A stretch of 64,000 nucleotides of DNA, taken from assembly GCA_025360125.1 (NCBI GenBank), contig JANYCU010000055.1:1-64000 (forward strand), written 5' to 3'. Positions 25,419 to 33,919 of this stretch are shown one piece after another. Under the pieces are notes generated by a model that worked only from the letters and a program-made list of their open reading frames with translations, was not told the origin of the DNA and did no database searches. Source of the DNA: Armatimonadota bacterium (GTDB taxonomy: Bacteria > Armatimonadota > Fimbriimonadia > Fimbriimonadales > Fimbriimonadaceae). The first letter of the stretch is position 1. Each line of letters opens with the position of its first letter. The translations under genes were made by a program, and so were the position numbers.

Positions 25419-25922
25419 ATGCAGGCTCCGCATACCGCTGTAACGCTTGATTCAGGCGAAACCAAGGACCTCTCGGATTTCTACAAAGAAAAACCCCTGA
25501 TCCTAGTGTTCTTACGCCACTTTGGCTGCATTTTCTGCCGAGAGCAAATTGCAGAACTTCGACAGTTCAACTCAGAGAACATCATCCTCGTCGGAATGGG
25601 CCGAGTTCAAGAAACCAAAGATTTTAAACAGAAAATGGAGATCCCTCAAAAGATGATCTCCGACCCCAACAAGCTCCTTTACGATGGATTTGGACTGCGA
25701 AGAGGAAGCTTTGGCCAAGTCATCAACCCGACCCTGATGAGCAAATCGCTTCGACTCATGCAGAGCGGAAACCGAATGGGAATGCTCAAAGGCGACCCGT
25801 GGATGCTAGCAGGTGTCTTTCGAATCGAACAAGATGGTGAAGTCTCATTCTCACACTTCGCTTCGGATATCTCCGACAACTTGTCTGGACAAGAAATTGC
25901 CCAGCTACTCAAGCTAAAATAG
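25419..25922 (+). CDS. Peroxiredoxin-like thioredoxin-fold protein (AhpC/TSA_2 type)
   Basis: 167 residues. A thioredoxin fold with LVFLRHFGCIFCREQIAEL near residues 29-47 carries a C-x-x-C pair where peroxiredoxins have the peroxidatic Cys. The arrangement matches the PRXL2/AhpC-TSA_2 family. Later parts, FGLRRGSFGQV and WMLAGVFRIEQDG, are typical of it. It probably acts in thiol redox or peroxide defence. It starts 10 bases after rpoD and overlaps the convergent phosphatase gene by 9 bases at their ends. Confidence 0.75.
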   Translation: MQAPHTAVTLDSGETKDLSDFYKEKPLILVFLRHFGCIFCREQIAELRQFNSENIILVGMGRVQETKDFKQKMEIPQKMISDPNKLLYDGFGLRRGSFGQVINPTLMSKSLRLMQSGNRMGMLKGDPWMLAGVFRIEQDGEVSFSHFASDISDNLSGQEIAQLLKLK

Positions 25923-26642
25923 CTGGCTGCCCGCCGGGAAAATCCCCCAAGGTCGGTCAATCTTCACGTCTTTCACCCAGTCAAACTCGTTAAACGGCTC
26001 TCCGTCCAAAAATGCAATCGTGGCGCCAAGCTCTCGTGCAGCCAAAACCGACGACGCAATGTCATATAACTTCTCATTGACCGCGAATAACGCTCGGTAG
26101 TACTGCCGAACCGTAAAGGCACCATCAATTACGAACGCACCGCTCAAGCGAGGCTTACCAGGTAATTCTCGCCCGACTCGCTCATTAATGCTGACCAACG
26201 ATGTTGACTTAATTTCGCCCGGCGGAATCGACGCCATTAGCTCACCATTCCAAAAAGCTCCTTTGCCACGCTCCGCGCACATCATGACGTCCAGTTCGGG
26301 CAGACCAATAATCCCCAGCCGCAAACCCTCGTGGTCCATCAGTGCTACGGAAATGCCCCACAGCGGCAATCCATGAGCAAAATTGGTCGTTCCGTCAATC
26401 GGATCAATCAGCCAAAGTCCATTCTCGCCCATTGGCTCAAAGCCATACTCCTCACCCCATGTATTGGTTCCCGGCCAAACGGGCAACAATTCAGATTTCA
26501 GCCAAATCTCAGTTTCGCGGTCAACGTTGGTGACGTGCGATCCGTCGGACTTAAACTCAACCACTCGACCCGCCTTTTGAGCCAACGCATTCTGCCCTGC
26601 GCGGAACACGATGTCGGATAGCTGAGTTAGTTCGTGGGTCAT
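25914..26642 (-). CDS. Inositol monophosphatase family protein
   Basis: 242 residues from the ATG at 26642. The longer reading to 26726 would run into the tRNA gene. Metal-binding motifs are present: WGEEYG near 65-70 (metal Glu pair), WLIDPIDGTTNFAHG near 80-94 (Asp-x-Ile-Asp-Gly-Thr) and the C-terminal Asp in YDIASSVLAARELG, which in typical members reads W-D. The W-D is replaced by Y-D, a common conservative variant. Substrate could be inositol phosphate, histidinol phosphate or PAP. Magnesium-dependent and cytoplasmic. Confidence 0.85.
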   Translation of the reverse strand: MTHELTQLSDIVFRAGQNALAQKAGRVVEFKSDGSHVTNVDRETEIWLKSELLPVWPGTNTWGEEYGFEPMGENGLWLIDPIDGTTNFAHGLPLWGISVALMDHEGLRLGIIGLPELDVMMCAERGKGAFWNGELMASIPPGEIKSTSLVSINERVGRELPGKPRLSGAFVIDGAFTVRQYYRALFAVNEKLYDIASSVLAARELGATIAFLDGEPFNEFDWVKDVKIDRPWGIFPAGSQLF

Positions 26643-26699
26643 GCAAGGATAAGACGAAAAACCTTGCCCCGATGAGCCGCCAATTTTCAAACGTATGGG

Positions 26700-26705
26700 T
26701 ATAAT
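26700..26705 (+). promoter_or_regulatory. -10 box for tRNA-Gly
   Basis: A perfect TATAAT ends 13 bases before the first tRNA base. No good -35 is seen at 17 bases, so the promoter depends on the -10 box or on an activator. Confidence 0.5.
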
Positions 26706-26718
26706 ATTGTTTCCGCGA

Positions 26719-26793
26719 GCGGGCATAGCTCAGTGGTAGAGCGACTCCTTGCCAAGGAGTAGGTCGCCAGTTCGAATCTGGTTGCCCGCTCCA
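26719..26793 (+). tRNA. tRNA-Gly (GCC)
   Basis: A 75-base cloverleaf with the 3' CCA encoded. The acceptor arm GCGGGCA pairs with TGCCCGC. The D arm has AGCTCAGTGGTAGAGC, the anticodon stem ACTCC pairs with GGAGT around the loop TTGCCAA (anticodon GCC), and the T arm contains GTTCGAATC. No variable-arm extension. Confidence 0.97.
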
Positions 26794-26844
26794 TTATTAT
26801 TTGCGAACCTTCGTTTTTTGCGTTTTTCGCCACGAAAGTGGATT

Positions 26845-27543
26845 TCACTCTTGGTCGATATTGGCCGCATTATTCAATCCCCAAAGGGCGTCCGCACAAG
26901 TCACTAATTCAGCCTCTCCGCCAGAATTCCAAATCAGTTCACCATCTTCCGAAATCCCATCGGCGGCACCAATCCTTCCATCCTGCAGCTTAAAAACTTT
27001 TCCCGGAGTTTCGTCCAAGCTCATCCACTCAGCTGCCATTTCACTCCAATGGAAAGGCACCGGGGCAAGCTCATAAATCATCAAAACCACTCGCTCAAAA
27101 ACCTCAATCGCAGTGCCAACCATGCGTCCTTCATTGGCTAAACTCGATGCCCGATCTGCAATCTCAACCGGAAAGTTCATTTTTCCAACATTGATGCCGA
27201 ATCCTACAACGGGGACTCCATCGACTATCTCTGTCAAGACCCCACAGACTTTTCGACCGTTCAACACGAGATCGTTGGGCCACTGCACTTTCAAGTCAAA
27301 CTCCTTAGCCAGAGCCAAGCAAATCCACATCCCGATCAAATAGGGCCGCTCCAACCCAACGTACTCAGGCACAGCCATCGAAACCGCTAACGAACGCCCT
27401 GGTTCGGCGTACCACAAGCGATCAAATCGACCCTTCCCCGCCGTCTGGTTTGTCGTCCAATGGATCCCAGTCAGGGTTTGCTTCGCGATCGTCTGGGTCG
27501 AGTCAATGGCCGGATAATGGACTATCGGCCCCGAAATGGTCAC
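26845..27543 (-). CDS. birA: Biotin-protein ligase
   Basis: 232 residues, only the catalytic and C-terminal domains, without the N-terminal helix-turn-helix of repressor-type BirA. The biotin-binding loop is GKGRFDRLW near residues 36-44 (usually G-R-G-R), and VQWPNDLVLNGRKVCGVL near 89-106 has the K/Q-W-P-N-D signature. It attaches biotin to carrier proteins; a biotin carrier is encoded at 44027-44452. The gene overlaps nadC by four bases (ATGA). Confidence 0.88.
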   Translation of the reverse strand: MTISGPIVHYPAIDSTQTIAKQTLTGIHWTTNQTAGKGRFDRLWYAEPGRSLAVSMAVPEYVGLERPYLIGMWICLALAKEFDLKVQWPNDLVLNGRKVCGVLTEIVDGVPVVGFGINVGKMNFPVEIADRASSLANEGRMVGTAIEVFERVVLMIYELAPVPFHWSEMAAEWMSLDETPGKVFKLQDGRIGAADGISEDGELIWNSGGEAELVTCADALWGLNNAANIDQE

Positions 27544-28385
27544 TGAAGCTCCAAATGAAACGGCAAAGCAATCACCGAATGAGTGATCGCTCCGATGGAA
27601 ATAATATCCACTCCTGAATCCGCAATCGCGCGTACTGAATCCAAATTAACCCCGCCACTCGCCTCAAAAATCGCCTGACCCGCATGAGCGTGAACAATCC
27701 GAGTCATCTCCTTCGGCGGCATATTGTCAAGCATAATTACGTCCGCCTTACCTGCAATCGCTTCAACAACTTGGTCCTCAGTCTCACATTCAACCTCAAT
27801 TTTGACCAAGTGTCCAATGTTCTGCCGGACCGCAGTTACCGCCGCCTTAATCGATCCGCTGGCCAGGATGTGGTTGTCCTTGATCATCACCGCATCATAA
27901 AGCCCCATCCGGTGATTAAATCCCCCACCGCACCGAACCGCATACTTCTGTAAGAGCCGTAACCCCGGCAAAGTCTTTCTGGTGTCAGCAATTTTCGCCT
28001 TAGTTCCAACGGTAAGGGCAACATACTGTGCCGTCGCCGACGCCACCCCGCTCAAATGCATCAAAAAGTTCAGAGCCGTCCGCTCATATTGCAACACATT
28101 ACGGGCGTCTAACTTCCCGTGTGCAACAATTTTGCCTGGCTCAACTTGGTCACCATCCGCTACCAGAAGCTCGATATTCTCGAACTCTCCTTCCGGCTGA
28201 AACAAGTAGTCAACTATGCCAAGTCCGCTGATAATCCCCGAGCCTTGAGCCTCAATGTACCAATCAACCAGCCGCCCCTTCGGCATCGCCGAAGCCGAAA
28301 CGTCCCCCGTCCCAATATCCTCCCGCAGAGCCACCTCAACGATGTCCATCCATCCAAACGGTTCCGTCGAAAGCCAAACACTCAT
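27540..28385 (-). CDS. nadC: Nicotinate-nucleotide pyrophosphorylase (quinolinate PRTase)
   Basis: 281 residues with the family layout: an N-terminal part ending in ALREDIGTGDVS (Arg and Asp of the substrate site), YERTALNFLMHLSGVASAT near 99-117, ADTRKTLPGLRLLQKYAVRCGGG near 133-155 with the T-R-K-T-x-P-G signature, and the C-terminal barrel with VIMLDNMPP and EASGGVN. It makes nicotinate mononucleotide from quinolinate and PRPP in NAD synthesis. No nadA or nadB lies nearby. Confidence 0.93.
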   Translation of the reverse strand: MSVWLSTEPFGWMDIVEVALREDIGTGDVSASAMPKGRLVDWYIEAQGSGIISGLGIVDYLFQPEGEFENIELLVADGDQVEPGKIVAHGKLDARNVLQYERTALNFLMHLSGVASATAQYVALTVGTKAKIADTRKTLPGLRLLQKYAVRCGGGFNHRMGLYDAVMIKDNHILASGSIKAAVTAVRQNIGHLVKIEVECETEDQVVEAIAGKADVIMLDNMPPKEMTRIVHAHAGQAIFEASGGVNLDSVRAIADSGVDIISIGAITHSVIALPFHLELQ

Positions 28386-28500
28386 TGGGCCTAGTTTACA
28401 TTCTTTAGTGCGATGGGCTCTTGACCCAGATTTCTCGGAAGTGTAAAAGAGATCATAGAATCGCTTTCTTGCTTCTTCGCTAACAGCTTCTTAGCTATTT

Positions 28501-28992
28501 TCACTTCTTCTTAGACTGCATCAAGTGCACCGAAATGTCTGTGCTGTTGTCTTTTGGAATATTCATCACCTGAACCTGCAACTTTTCCTTTGGTCCAAAT
28601 TCGACGATAACAACTCGCATTAAACCGCCCGGCTTGTTGGTCATCGCAGTATCAGCAAGCTTTCCAACCTTCGCGCCCTCAGCCATAAAGTGCTCTGCCA
28701 CCTTATCCACGCTATCCATCGTCTTGTAGTGGCGATTGTAGCTATGACTCAAGTCGTCGCTCATCTCAATCGAAGAATATTGAACAATTGCAGCACTAGG
28801 ATACGGCGGAACCTTAAACACATCATCGCCAAACTTCTCAACTTCTTTCGGAGCAGATGACTCGGATTTCGGCATCCGTTCCGAGGCTGGCGGCTTCTTT
28901 TCACCTTCCCCAGGACCAGTCGAAGATGGGTCAACTTTCGCCGAACAACCAACGATAAACAGGGCAATGAGAGCAAGCAAAGAAAGCTTCAT
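28501..28992 (-). CDS. Lipoprotein of unknown function
   Basis: About 163 residues from the ATG at 28992, which begins a lipoprotein signal (LIALFIVGCSA). A linker rich in Ser, Pro and Lys follows, then a globular domain of about 110 residues with YPSAAIVQYSSIEMSDDLSH and VDKVAEHFMAEGAKVG, a strand-helix pattern. I do not recognise the family. It is the first gene downstream of nadC on the same strand and is followed by a Gfo/Idh/MocA gene after 27 bases, so that is probably a separate transcript unit. Confidence 0.6.
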   Translation of the reverse strand: MKLSLLALIALFIVGCSAKVDPSSTGPGEGEKKPPASERMPKSESSAPKEVEKFGDDVFKVPPYPSAAIVQYSSIEMSDDLSHSYNRHYKTMDSVDKVAEHFMAEGAKVGKLADTAMTNKPGGLMRVVIVEFGPKEKLQVQVMNIPKDNSTDISVHLMQSKKK

Positions 28993-29019
28993 GCTGGGAT
29001 TATAACACGACAAAAACCA

Positions 29020-30030
29020 CTATGTGCCAAGTCTTCTTGCGATCGCTTGATCCGTACAATCAACCGCAATTTCACTCGCCACCATCGCATCGTGCGGCGA
29101 TGCCAAGTCACCCGCAAAGCCAGAATGCATGTATTCAGCAAACTGCTGGTACATCCCTTCAAAATTCTTCTCGCCCGTTCCGTGTTCTAGGCGAACTCCG
29201 GCACCGTCTCGAACCTCCAAAACGTAACCGTCGCGATCAAACCGAGCGACACCGCCTGTACCGATGACCTCATAGGTAAAGACCGAGCGCGGTTGCTTAG
29301 CCGTATGCCCGTAGGTAAAGCTAACCTCAACCGAGGCGGTCACCCCGTTCTCCAATTGAAGTTGTGCCACCACGTGGTCCGGAGCCTCGTAATTAGAAAC
29401 CCAAGTTCCAAAGCCTTCCCAAGCCTTAATCTCCAACCCAGTCATCCATCGAATCAAATCAATCTGGTGTACGCCGCAGTCAATAAGCGGACCACCTTCC
29501 AACATTCTGCCTCGCCACATCGAACTCTCAACCCATCCACCTGAGGCATCATGCACCCACTGACCGTGCAAATTCCAAAGGTAGACCATGCGAATGTGAC
29601 GAACCTTTCCAATCGTTCCGTCATTGATCCAATGCTTCAACTGCCGCGCAACCGGACTAAACCGATAAACCATCCCGACAAAGAATCCTTTCCCTGAATC
29701 CTCCATCACGGCAATCATATCCGCCGCTTCATCCTCATTCGAGGCAATTGGCTTCTCACACAAAACATGGACTCCATGCTCGGAGCTCAGCATCACGTTA
29801 TCAAAATGGAATGCCAAGGGCGATGCGATAACAACCGCATCCAGCCCTTCAGCAAAAAAGGAATTTTCGTCGACGAACGGCTTGCCGCCAAACTTATAGG
29901 AATACGCTTCAGCACGTCCTGCCAAAGGGTCAAAAAGGGCAGCAACCTCAAGTCCTGGAGTGGACAAAATGGCGGGTAGGTGACCAAAATCGGCCACCGA
30001 ACCACAGCCCATCAAACCGATGCGTGCCAT
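29020..30030 (-). CDS. Gfo/Idh/MocA family NAD(P)-dependent oxidoreductase
   Basis: 336 residues. The N-terminal Rossmann domain starts with RIGLMGCGSVADFG (G-x-G-x-x-A/S). CEKPIAS near residue 91 is the conserved E-K-P that binds the nicotinamide ribose. The C-terminal domain has the GGPLIDCGVHQIDLIRWM stretch with the catalytic His and Asp (D-x-G-x-H-x-x-D). It probably oxidises or epimerises a sugar, inositol or glycoside. The substrate cannot be read from sequence. A second family member lies two genes upstream. Confidence 0.85.
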   Translation of the reverse strand: MARIGLMGCGSVADFGHLPAILSTPGLEVAALFDPLAGRAEAYSYKFGGKPFVDENSFFAEGLDAVVIASPLAFHFDNVMLSSEHGVHVLCEKPIASNEDEAADMIAVMEDSGKGFFVGMVYRFSPVARQLKHWINDGTIGKVRHIRMVYLWNLHGQWVHDASGGWVESSMWRGRMLEGGPLIDCGVHQIDLIRWMTGLEIKAWEGFGTWVSNYEAPDHVVAQLQLENGVTASVEVSFTYGHTAKQPRSVFTYEVIGTGGVARFDRDGYVLEVRDGAGVRLEHGTGEKNFEGMYQQFAEYMHSGFAGDLASPHDAMVASEIAVDCTDQAIARRLGT

Positions 30031-30049
30031 GGTGACTGTGTCCTAAAAA

Positions 30050-30421
30050 TTAACCTCGGTTTCCGCCAGTTGATGCCTGAAATTCGCTCGGACTGCCTTG
30101 GTAAACCGGACCATTACCGTGTCCAGTACCAGGATCTTCGCCTGGTCGTGAACCAGAACCTTTAGCTGGCCTGTCGCGCTCGGTGTTCATAACCGTTCCG
30201 GGTCCTGTCTTGGCACCGCGACCATACTGCGTGGCGTCCTTCGTACCGCCAGTAGCATCACCGATGCCACCATTGGAGTACTTGTCGCCTGAAATTTCAC
30301 CGTCATCTTCCGATTTAGTTGTAGCGCTAGCAAAGCTATCCGGAGCCTTAAATCGGCAACCAGACAAGACTACGCAAGCAAACAAAACGACAACAAAAGC
30401 GATCCTTGCTTTCACTCTCAT
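30050..30421 (-). CDS. Small Gly-rich lipoprotein
   Basis: 123 residues. The lipoprotein signal is FACVVLSGCRF (Cys near residue 22). The rest is low-complexity, rich in Gly, Asp, Thr, Ser and Pro, with no fold predicted by eye. It lies between two Gfo/Idh/MocA genes, 8 bases after one and 19 bases before the other, and is likely co-transcribed with them. Function unknown. Confidence 0.55.
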   Translation of the reverse strand: MRVKARIAFVVVLFACVVLSGCRFKAPDSFASATTKSEDDGEISGDKYSNGGIGDATGGTKDATQYGRGAKTGPGTVMNTERDRPAKGSGSRPGEDPGTGHGNGPVYQGSPSEFQASTGGNRG

Positions 30422-30429
30422 AATTTACC

Positions 30430-31506
30430 TCAATACGAGACGTCCACAAGCTCCTCGCGGCCTGTTTCACTACTCTTGTAAAGGGCATCAAAAATAGCGT
30501 TGAGAATAAGACCGTTAAGCCCAGGAACTGGTGACTCTTTACCCTCCAAAATCGCATTAACGAACGCAACGACTTCCGCCGTATGCGCCGATTCAACTGT
30601 CGGAACATTGCGCGGCTTCATGTCAAAAAGTTGCTTGTCTTGCTCAGTGTAAATCTCGATCGGATCATCGCCCCAAATCTTGACGTTCGCTCCCGCCTTC
30701 GTTCCAAAAAGCTGAGTCTTCATGATGTCGTTCTCGCCCTGATTGGCCATAAATGAACTCTCGAGCGAAACTACCGCACCATTGTCAAACTTAATCAGAC
30801 CAACCGCAAAATCTTCAACCGTAAACTTAGCTCGGTCATACTCGCCAAAGTTGTTCACCAAGTCCGGGTTCTTGCCCATCATGTCCCAAGTCCTTCCGCT
30901 TGCGCTCACTGGCTTCGGATAGCCCATCAAGAACAGCGTGAAGTCAAGAATGTGGACGCCGATGTCGATCAGCGGACCGCCACCCTGCTTCTCCTTGTCA
31001 ATAAACACGCCCCAGTGCGGAACTCCTCGTCGGCGTAAAGCTTGAGCACGAGCGAAGTATATGTCGCCCATATTTCCCTGCTCGATGTACGTCTTCATAA
31101 ATCGACCTGGGCCGCTAAATCGGCTCTGCAAAGCAACTTGCAAGATCTTTCCGCTTTCTCGGGCCGCTACGCACATCGCCTTCGCTTCGATTGCATTCAT
31201 AGCTAACGGTTTTTCGCACAAAACGTGGATCCCCGCTCGCAGACAGTCAATCGTCGGATCCATGTGGTACTTGTTCGGAGTCGCAACCGAAACCGCGTCA
31301 ACTTCCCCGCTTGCGATCAATTCTTTGTAATCGGTGTAGGTCTTGGCAACGCCAAATTTTTCGGCAGCTTCCTTGGCCGTTTTTTCGCTGACGTCGCAGA
31401 CGGCAACCATTTCGCAAAGGTCGGGCATCGTCGCATACCCTTTCATATGACAACCTTGGGCAATTCCACCTGCCCCAATAATTCCGATTCGTAGTTTCTT
31501 AGACAT
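30430..31506 (-). CDS. Gfo/Idh/MocA family NAD(P)-dependent oxidoreductase
   Basis: 358 residues. RIGIIGAGGIAQGCHMKGY is the nucleotide-binding start, LCEKPLAMN near residue 95 gives the E-K-P motif, and GGGPLIDIGVHILDFTLFLMG near 175-195 gives D-x-G-x-H-x-x-D. It is longer than the enzyme at 29020 and diverged from it, so they may act on different sugar intermediates. It is the first gene of the three-gene set on this strand, with the small lipoprotein between the two enzymes. Confidence 0.87.
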   Translation of the reverse strand: MSKKLRIGIIGAGGIAQGCHMKGYATMPDLCEMVAVCDVSEKTAKEAAEKFGVAKTYTDYKELIASGEVDAVSVATPNKYHMDPTIDCLRAGIHVLCEKPLAMNAIEAKAMCVAARESGKILQVALQSRFSGPGRFMKTYIEQGNMGDIYFARAQALRRRGVPHWGVFIDKEKQGGGPLIDIGVHILDFTLFLMGYPKPVSASGRTWDMMGKNPDLVNNFGEYDRAKFTVEDFAVGLIKFDNGAVVSLESSFMANQGENDIMKTQLFGTKAGANVKIWGDDPIEIYTEQDKQLFDMKPRNVPTVESAHTAEVVAFVNAILEGKESPVPGLNGLILNAIFDALYKSSETGREELVDVSY

Positions 31507-31543
31507 GAGCCATTCGAAACGATACCCCTAACTTTCGCAAAAG

Positions 31544-32335
31544 TTACGATTCGTCAAACTCAAATTCTTGGGCAGTCTCAATCATTTCCAACTCGCTTGT
31601 TCTCGAAGGAGGCTCAGGGTCCTCATGGCGCGTCGCCAAAAATCCACCGCCAATTGCGACCGTCATCAAAACTGACCAAAATAGCCACGGATGAACCTCC
31701 GGAATATGAGCGTTCGATTCATGCAATCTCGACCAGGAACTCCCTGAAATAAACGCCAGCTTGACTCCAACCCAACCCACCAACAGATACGCAACGTGGT
31801 CCAACGATGGAAACCGATCCAGAAGCTTTATAAAAGCGCTCGCGGCAAACCTGAGCAGAACGATGCCAATAATCGCACCCGTAAACACCACCCATATCTT
31901 TCGCTGGTCGTTATCGACAAATGTGATGCCCGCTAAAACCGAATCAACTGCAAAAGCAATATCCGTCAGTTCCACTAACAAAACCGTCATCCAAAACGCG
32001 CGCTCAAGTGACCGGGGTTGAACCACGTTTGCCCCCCCAGCCTTGCCAACAAAATGCTTGAGGGTAACAAACAGCAAATATCCCGCCCCAAAGCCCTGCA
32101 GCCACCACAACTTCAATACGACTGTAGCGAACAAGATCGCAAAGAACCGAAAAACAAATGCCCCACCCAACCCATACAGCAGCGCCTTCTTTTGGCGGTC
32201 CTTAGGCAAGTGCTTAACCATCATTGCCAAAACCAGAGCATTATCCGCCGACAGCAAACCCTCTAGCACCATTAAGGCCCCGATGCTAGCCAAGTCTTTT
32301 GCTTCTATCGTCTGATTCCAAGTCGAGATCGTCAT
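31544..32335 (-). CDS. TerC-family integral membrane protein
   Basis: 263 residues with about 7 membrane helices. The two TerC signatures are present: VLEGLLSADNALVLA near residues 23-37 and LLVELTDIAFAVDSVLAGIT near 118-137, whose acidic residues are thought to bind metal ions. The family includes manganese exporters and tellurite-resistance proteins. An acidic cytoplasmic tail of about 30 residues ends the protein. I see no room for a manganese riboswitch: only 36 bases separate it from the divergent FmdB gene. Confidence 0.85.
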   Translation of the reverse strand: MTISTWNQTIEAKDLASIGALMVLEGLLSADNALVLAMMVKHLPKDRQKKALLYGLGGAFVFRFFAILFATVVLKLWWLQGFGAGYLLFVTLKHFVGKAGGANVVQPRSLERAFWMTVLLVELTDIAFAVDSVLAGITFVDNDQRKIWVVFTGAIIGIVLLRFAASAFIKLLDRFPSLDHVAYLLVGWVGVKLAFISGSSWSRLHESNAHIPEVHPWLFWSVLMTVAIGGGFLATRHEDPEPPSRTSELEMIETAQEFEFDES

Positions 32336-32371
32336 GTTCAGGTCAGTTATGGTTCAAAATATACGACAACA

Positions 32372-32653
32372 ATGCCAACTTATGTCTACGAATGTTCGCT
32401 CTGCAACAATGTGTTTGAAGTCGAACAGCGAATCACCGAAGATGCACTGAAAGATTGCCCGTGTGGGTCGAAGGGTACCGTGAAACGACTCATCCAACCA
32501 ACCGCAATCATGTTCAAAGGTTCTGGTTTCTACGTCAACGACTCGCAAAAAGCGACAACTCCTGCCGTCGCACCACCCGAAAAAGCCGCAACGTCCACGG
32601 AAACAACTACCGCCCCTGCCTCAACTCCGGTATCAGACAAAACAAAAGAATAG
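32372..32653 (+). CDS. FmdB-type zinc-ribbon protein
   Basis: 93 residues. The N-terminal zinc ribbon has MPTYVYECSLCNNVFE and then CPCGSKGTVKRL, giving the two Cys pairs. A tail rich in Thr, Ala, Pro and Ser follows. Family members are small regulator-like proteins of unknown detail. A second, different copy lies at 35027. It is divergent from terC with a very short shared promoter region. Confidence 0.75.
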   Translation: MPTYVYECSLCNNVFEVEQRITEDALKDCPCGSKGTVKRLIQPTAIMFKGSGFYVNDSQKATTPAVAPPEKAATSTETTTAPASTPVSDKTKE

Positions 32654-32695
32654 GCATCTACCCCATGCATATTCGCTTATAATGAAGCGGGGTAA

Positions 32696-33919
32696 ATGAA
32701 GAAGTCGTCAACAATCATACGATTTGTTTTGGTGGGTTGCTTAGTCGCCGCTTCTTGGTTTGGCTATATTGCTTTCAAGAAACCCAAGCATTCAATCTAC
32801 GAACTTGACGCCGAGTCCTTAAAATTTGTTCAAGGCGATCTTCCTCTTTTACCCGGCCCATACCTAGTTCAAGGCAACCCCACCGACCTAAAGTTTGAGA
32901 AGATCGACCTCGGCATTTCCGAGTTTATCGAAATGTCAGAGGAAGGCGACATTCTATACAAATGGTTCGGATATGAGCCGAAAGAGTTCACAAAGAAAGA
33001 CGTCGACGGTTTTAATAGGACGAGCTATTATTTGCCAAATCCTATCTTTAGAATTCGGAGAGCCGATGGCACAATTCAGGACTTTCCGAATGTAGATGAT
33101 GTTCGTATGACGAGGGGTGGTCAAGTCTTCGAAATCCAAGGCGTGGGGAGCAATTTCTCAATTTCAACAAATGGGAAAGTGATCCTGAAATCCAGTGACC
33201 AGACCCCAAAACATGGATGGAAACAGATTTATTGGGGTCGGGACACCAAAATTACCGATGACGGAATCTTTCCAAACCCTGGCTACGAGCCACATAAAGT
33301 ATTTGCCAACGGTTGGGAGCTAAAGGATCTTGATCTAACCGACAAGCCAAACGCATTCTACAACGCTAGTTCAACAAAATTAGGTACGGTAGGTATCGCT
33401 TCTGCAAACGGGGCCAGAGCACAGATTGGTGGCAAGGATCAAATTGCAATGATAAAGAGCGGCCAAATTCGATTCGTCGAATTGCCACGCGAGCTGAAAG
33501 CGGCAACGGTCAGGCCATACAAACAAGGACTCCTCATCTACAAGGGCCCGTATAGCCCAACAAAGCTCTTTCGATTTGAAGATGAAAAATTCTCAGAAGT
33601 TCCCATCCCTTCCGGAGCCGCTGCGGTTAACTTCGCCACATCAAATTCTGCTGGAGAAATGGTCATATTTATGGACGTGGTAGATCCTCTTAAAAAAGGA
33701 CAAATTGACTTCCCCTATAATCATCTGGCCTACTATGTGACAAACAAAAAGTCATATAACCTCGATGAGGTCCTTAAGGGGCAGAATTTTGCAGAAAACC
33801 TTGGTTTTGAGACTATTACATACATAGGGTCAGGTCAGCTTGATGAAAGAGGCGACATCCTAGCAGCCGGACATGCAGCCGACTACAACCATCAATTTCT
33901 TCTTAGGAGGATCCGATGA
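32696..33919 (+). CDS. Membrane-anchored secreted protein, unknown
   Basis: 407 residues. One membrane segment at about residues 8-25 (IIRFVLVGCLVAASWFGYIAF) anchors a long extracytoplasmic part with many short beta strands and aromatic residues, possibly a beta-propeller. I see no catalytic motif. It overlaps the next gene by four bases (ATGA) and shares with it the theme of short strands with Gly-Asp turns, so they may form a pair acting together. Codon use is more AT-rich than in the neighbours. Confidence 0.55.
   Translation: MKKSSTIIRFVLVGCLVAASWFGYIAFKKPKHSIYELDAESLKFVQGDLPLLPGPYLVQGNPTDLKFEKIDLGISEFIEMSEEGDILYKWFGYEPKEFTKKDVDGFNRTSYYLPNPIFRIRRADGTIQDFPNVDDVRMTRGGQVFEIQGVGSNFSISTNGKVILKSSDQTPKHGWKQIYWGRDTKITDDGIFPNPGYEPHKVFANGWELKDLDLTDKPNAFYNASSTKLGTVGIASANGARAQIGGKDQIAMIKSGQIRFVELPRELKAATVRPYKQGLLIYKGPYSPTKLFRFEDEKFSEVPIPSGAAAVNFATSNSAGEMVIFMDVVDPLKKGQIDFPYNHLAYYVTNKKSYNLDEVLKGQNFAENLGFETITYIGSGQLDERGDILAAGHAADYNHQFLLRRIR

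Noticed and set aside
32336..32371. Manganese (yybP-ykoY) riboswitch before terC
   Set aside because: Only 36 bases lie between the divergent starts, too short for the element.
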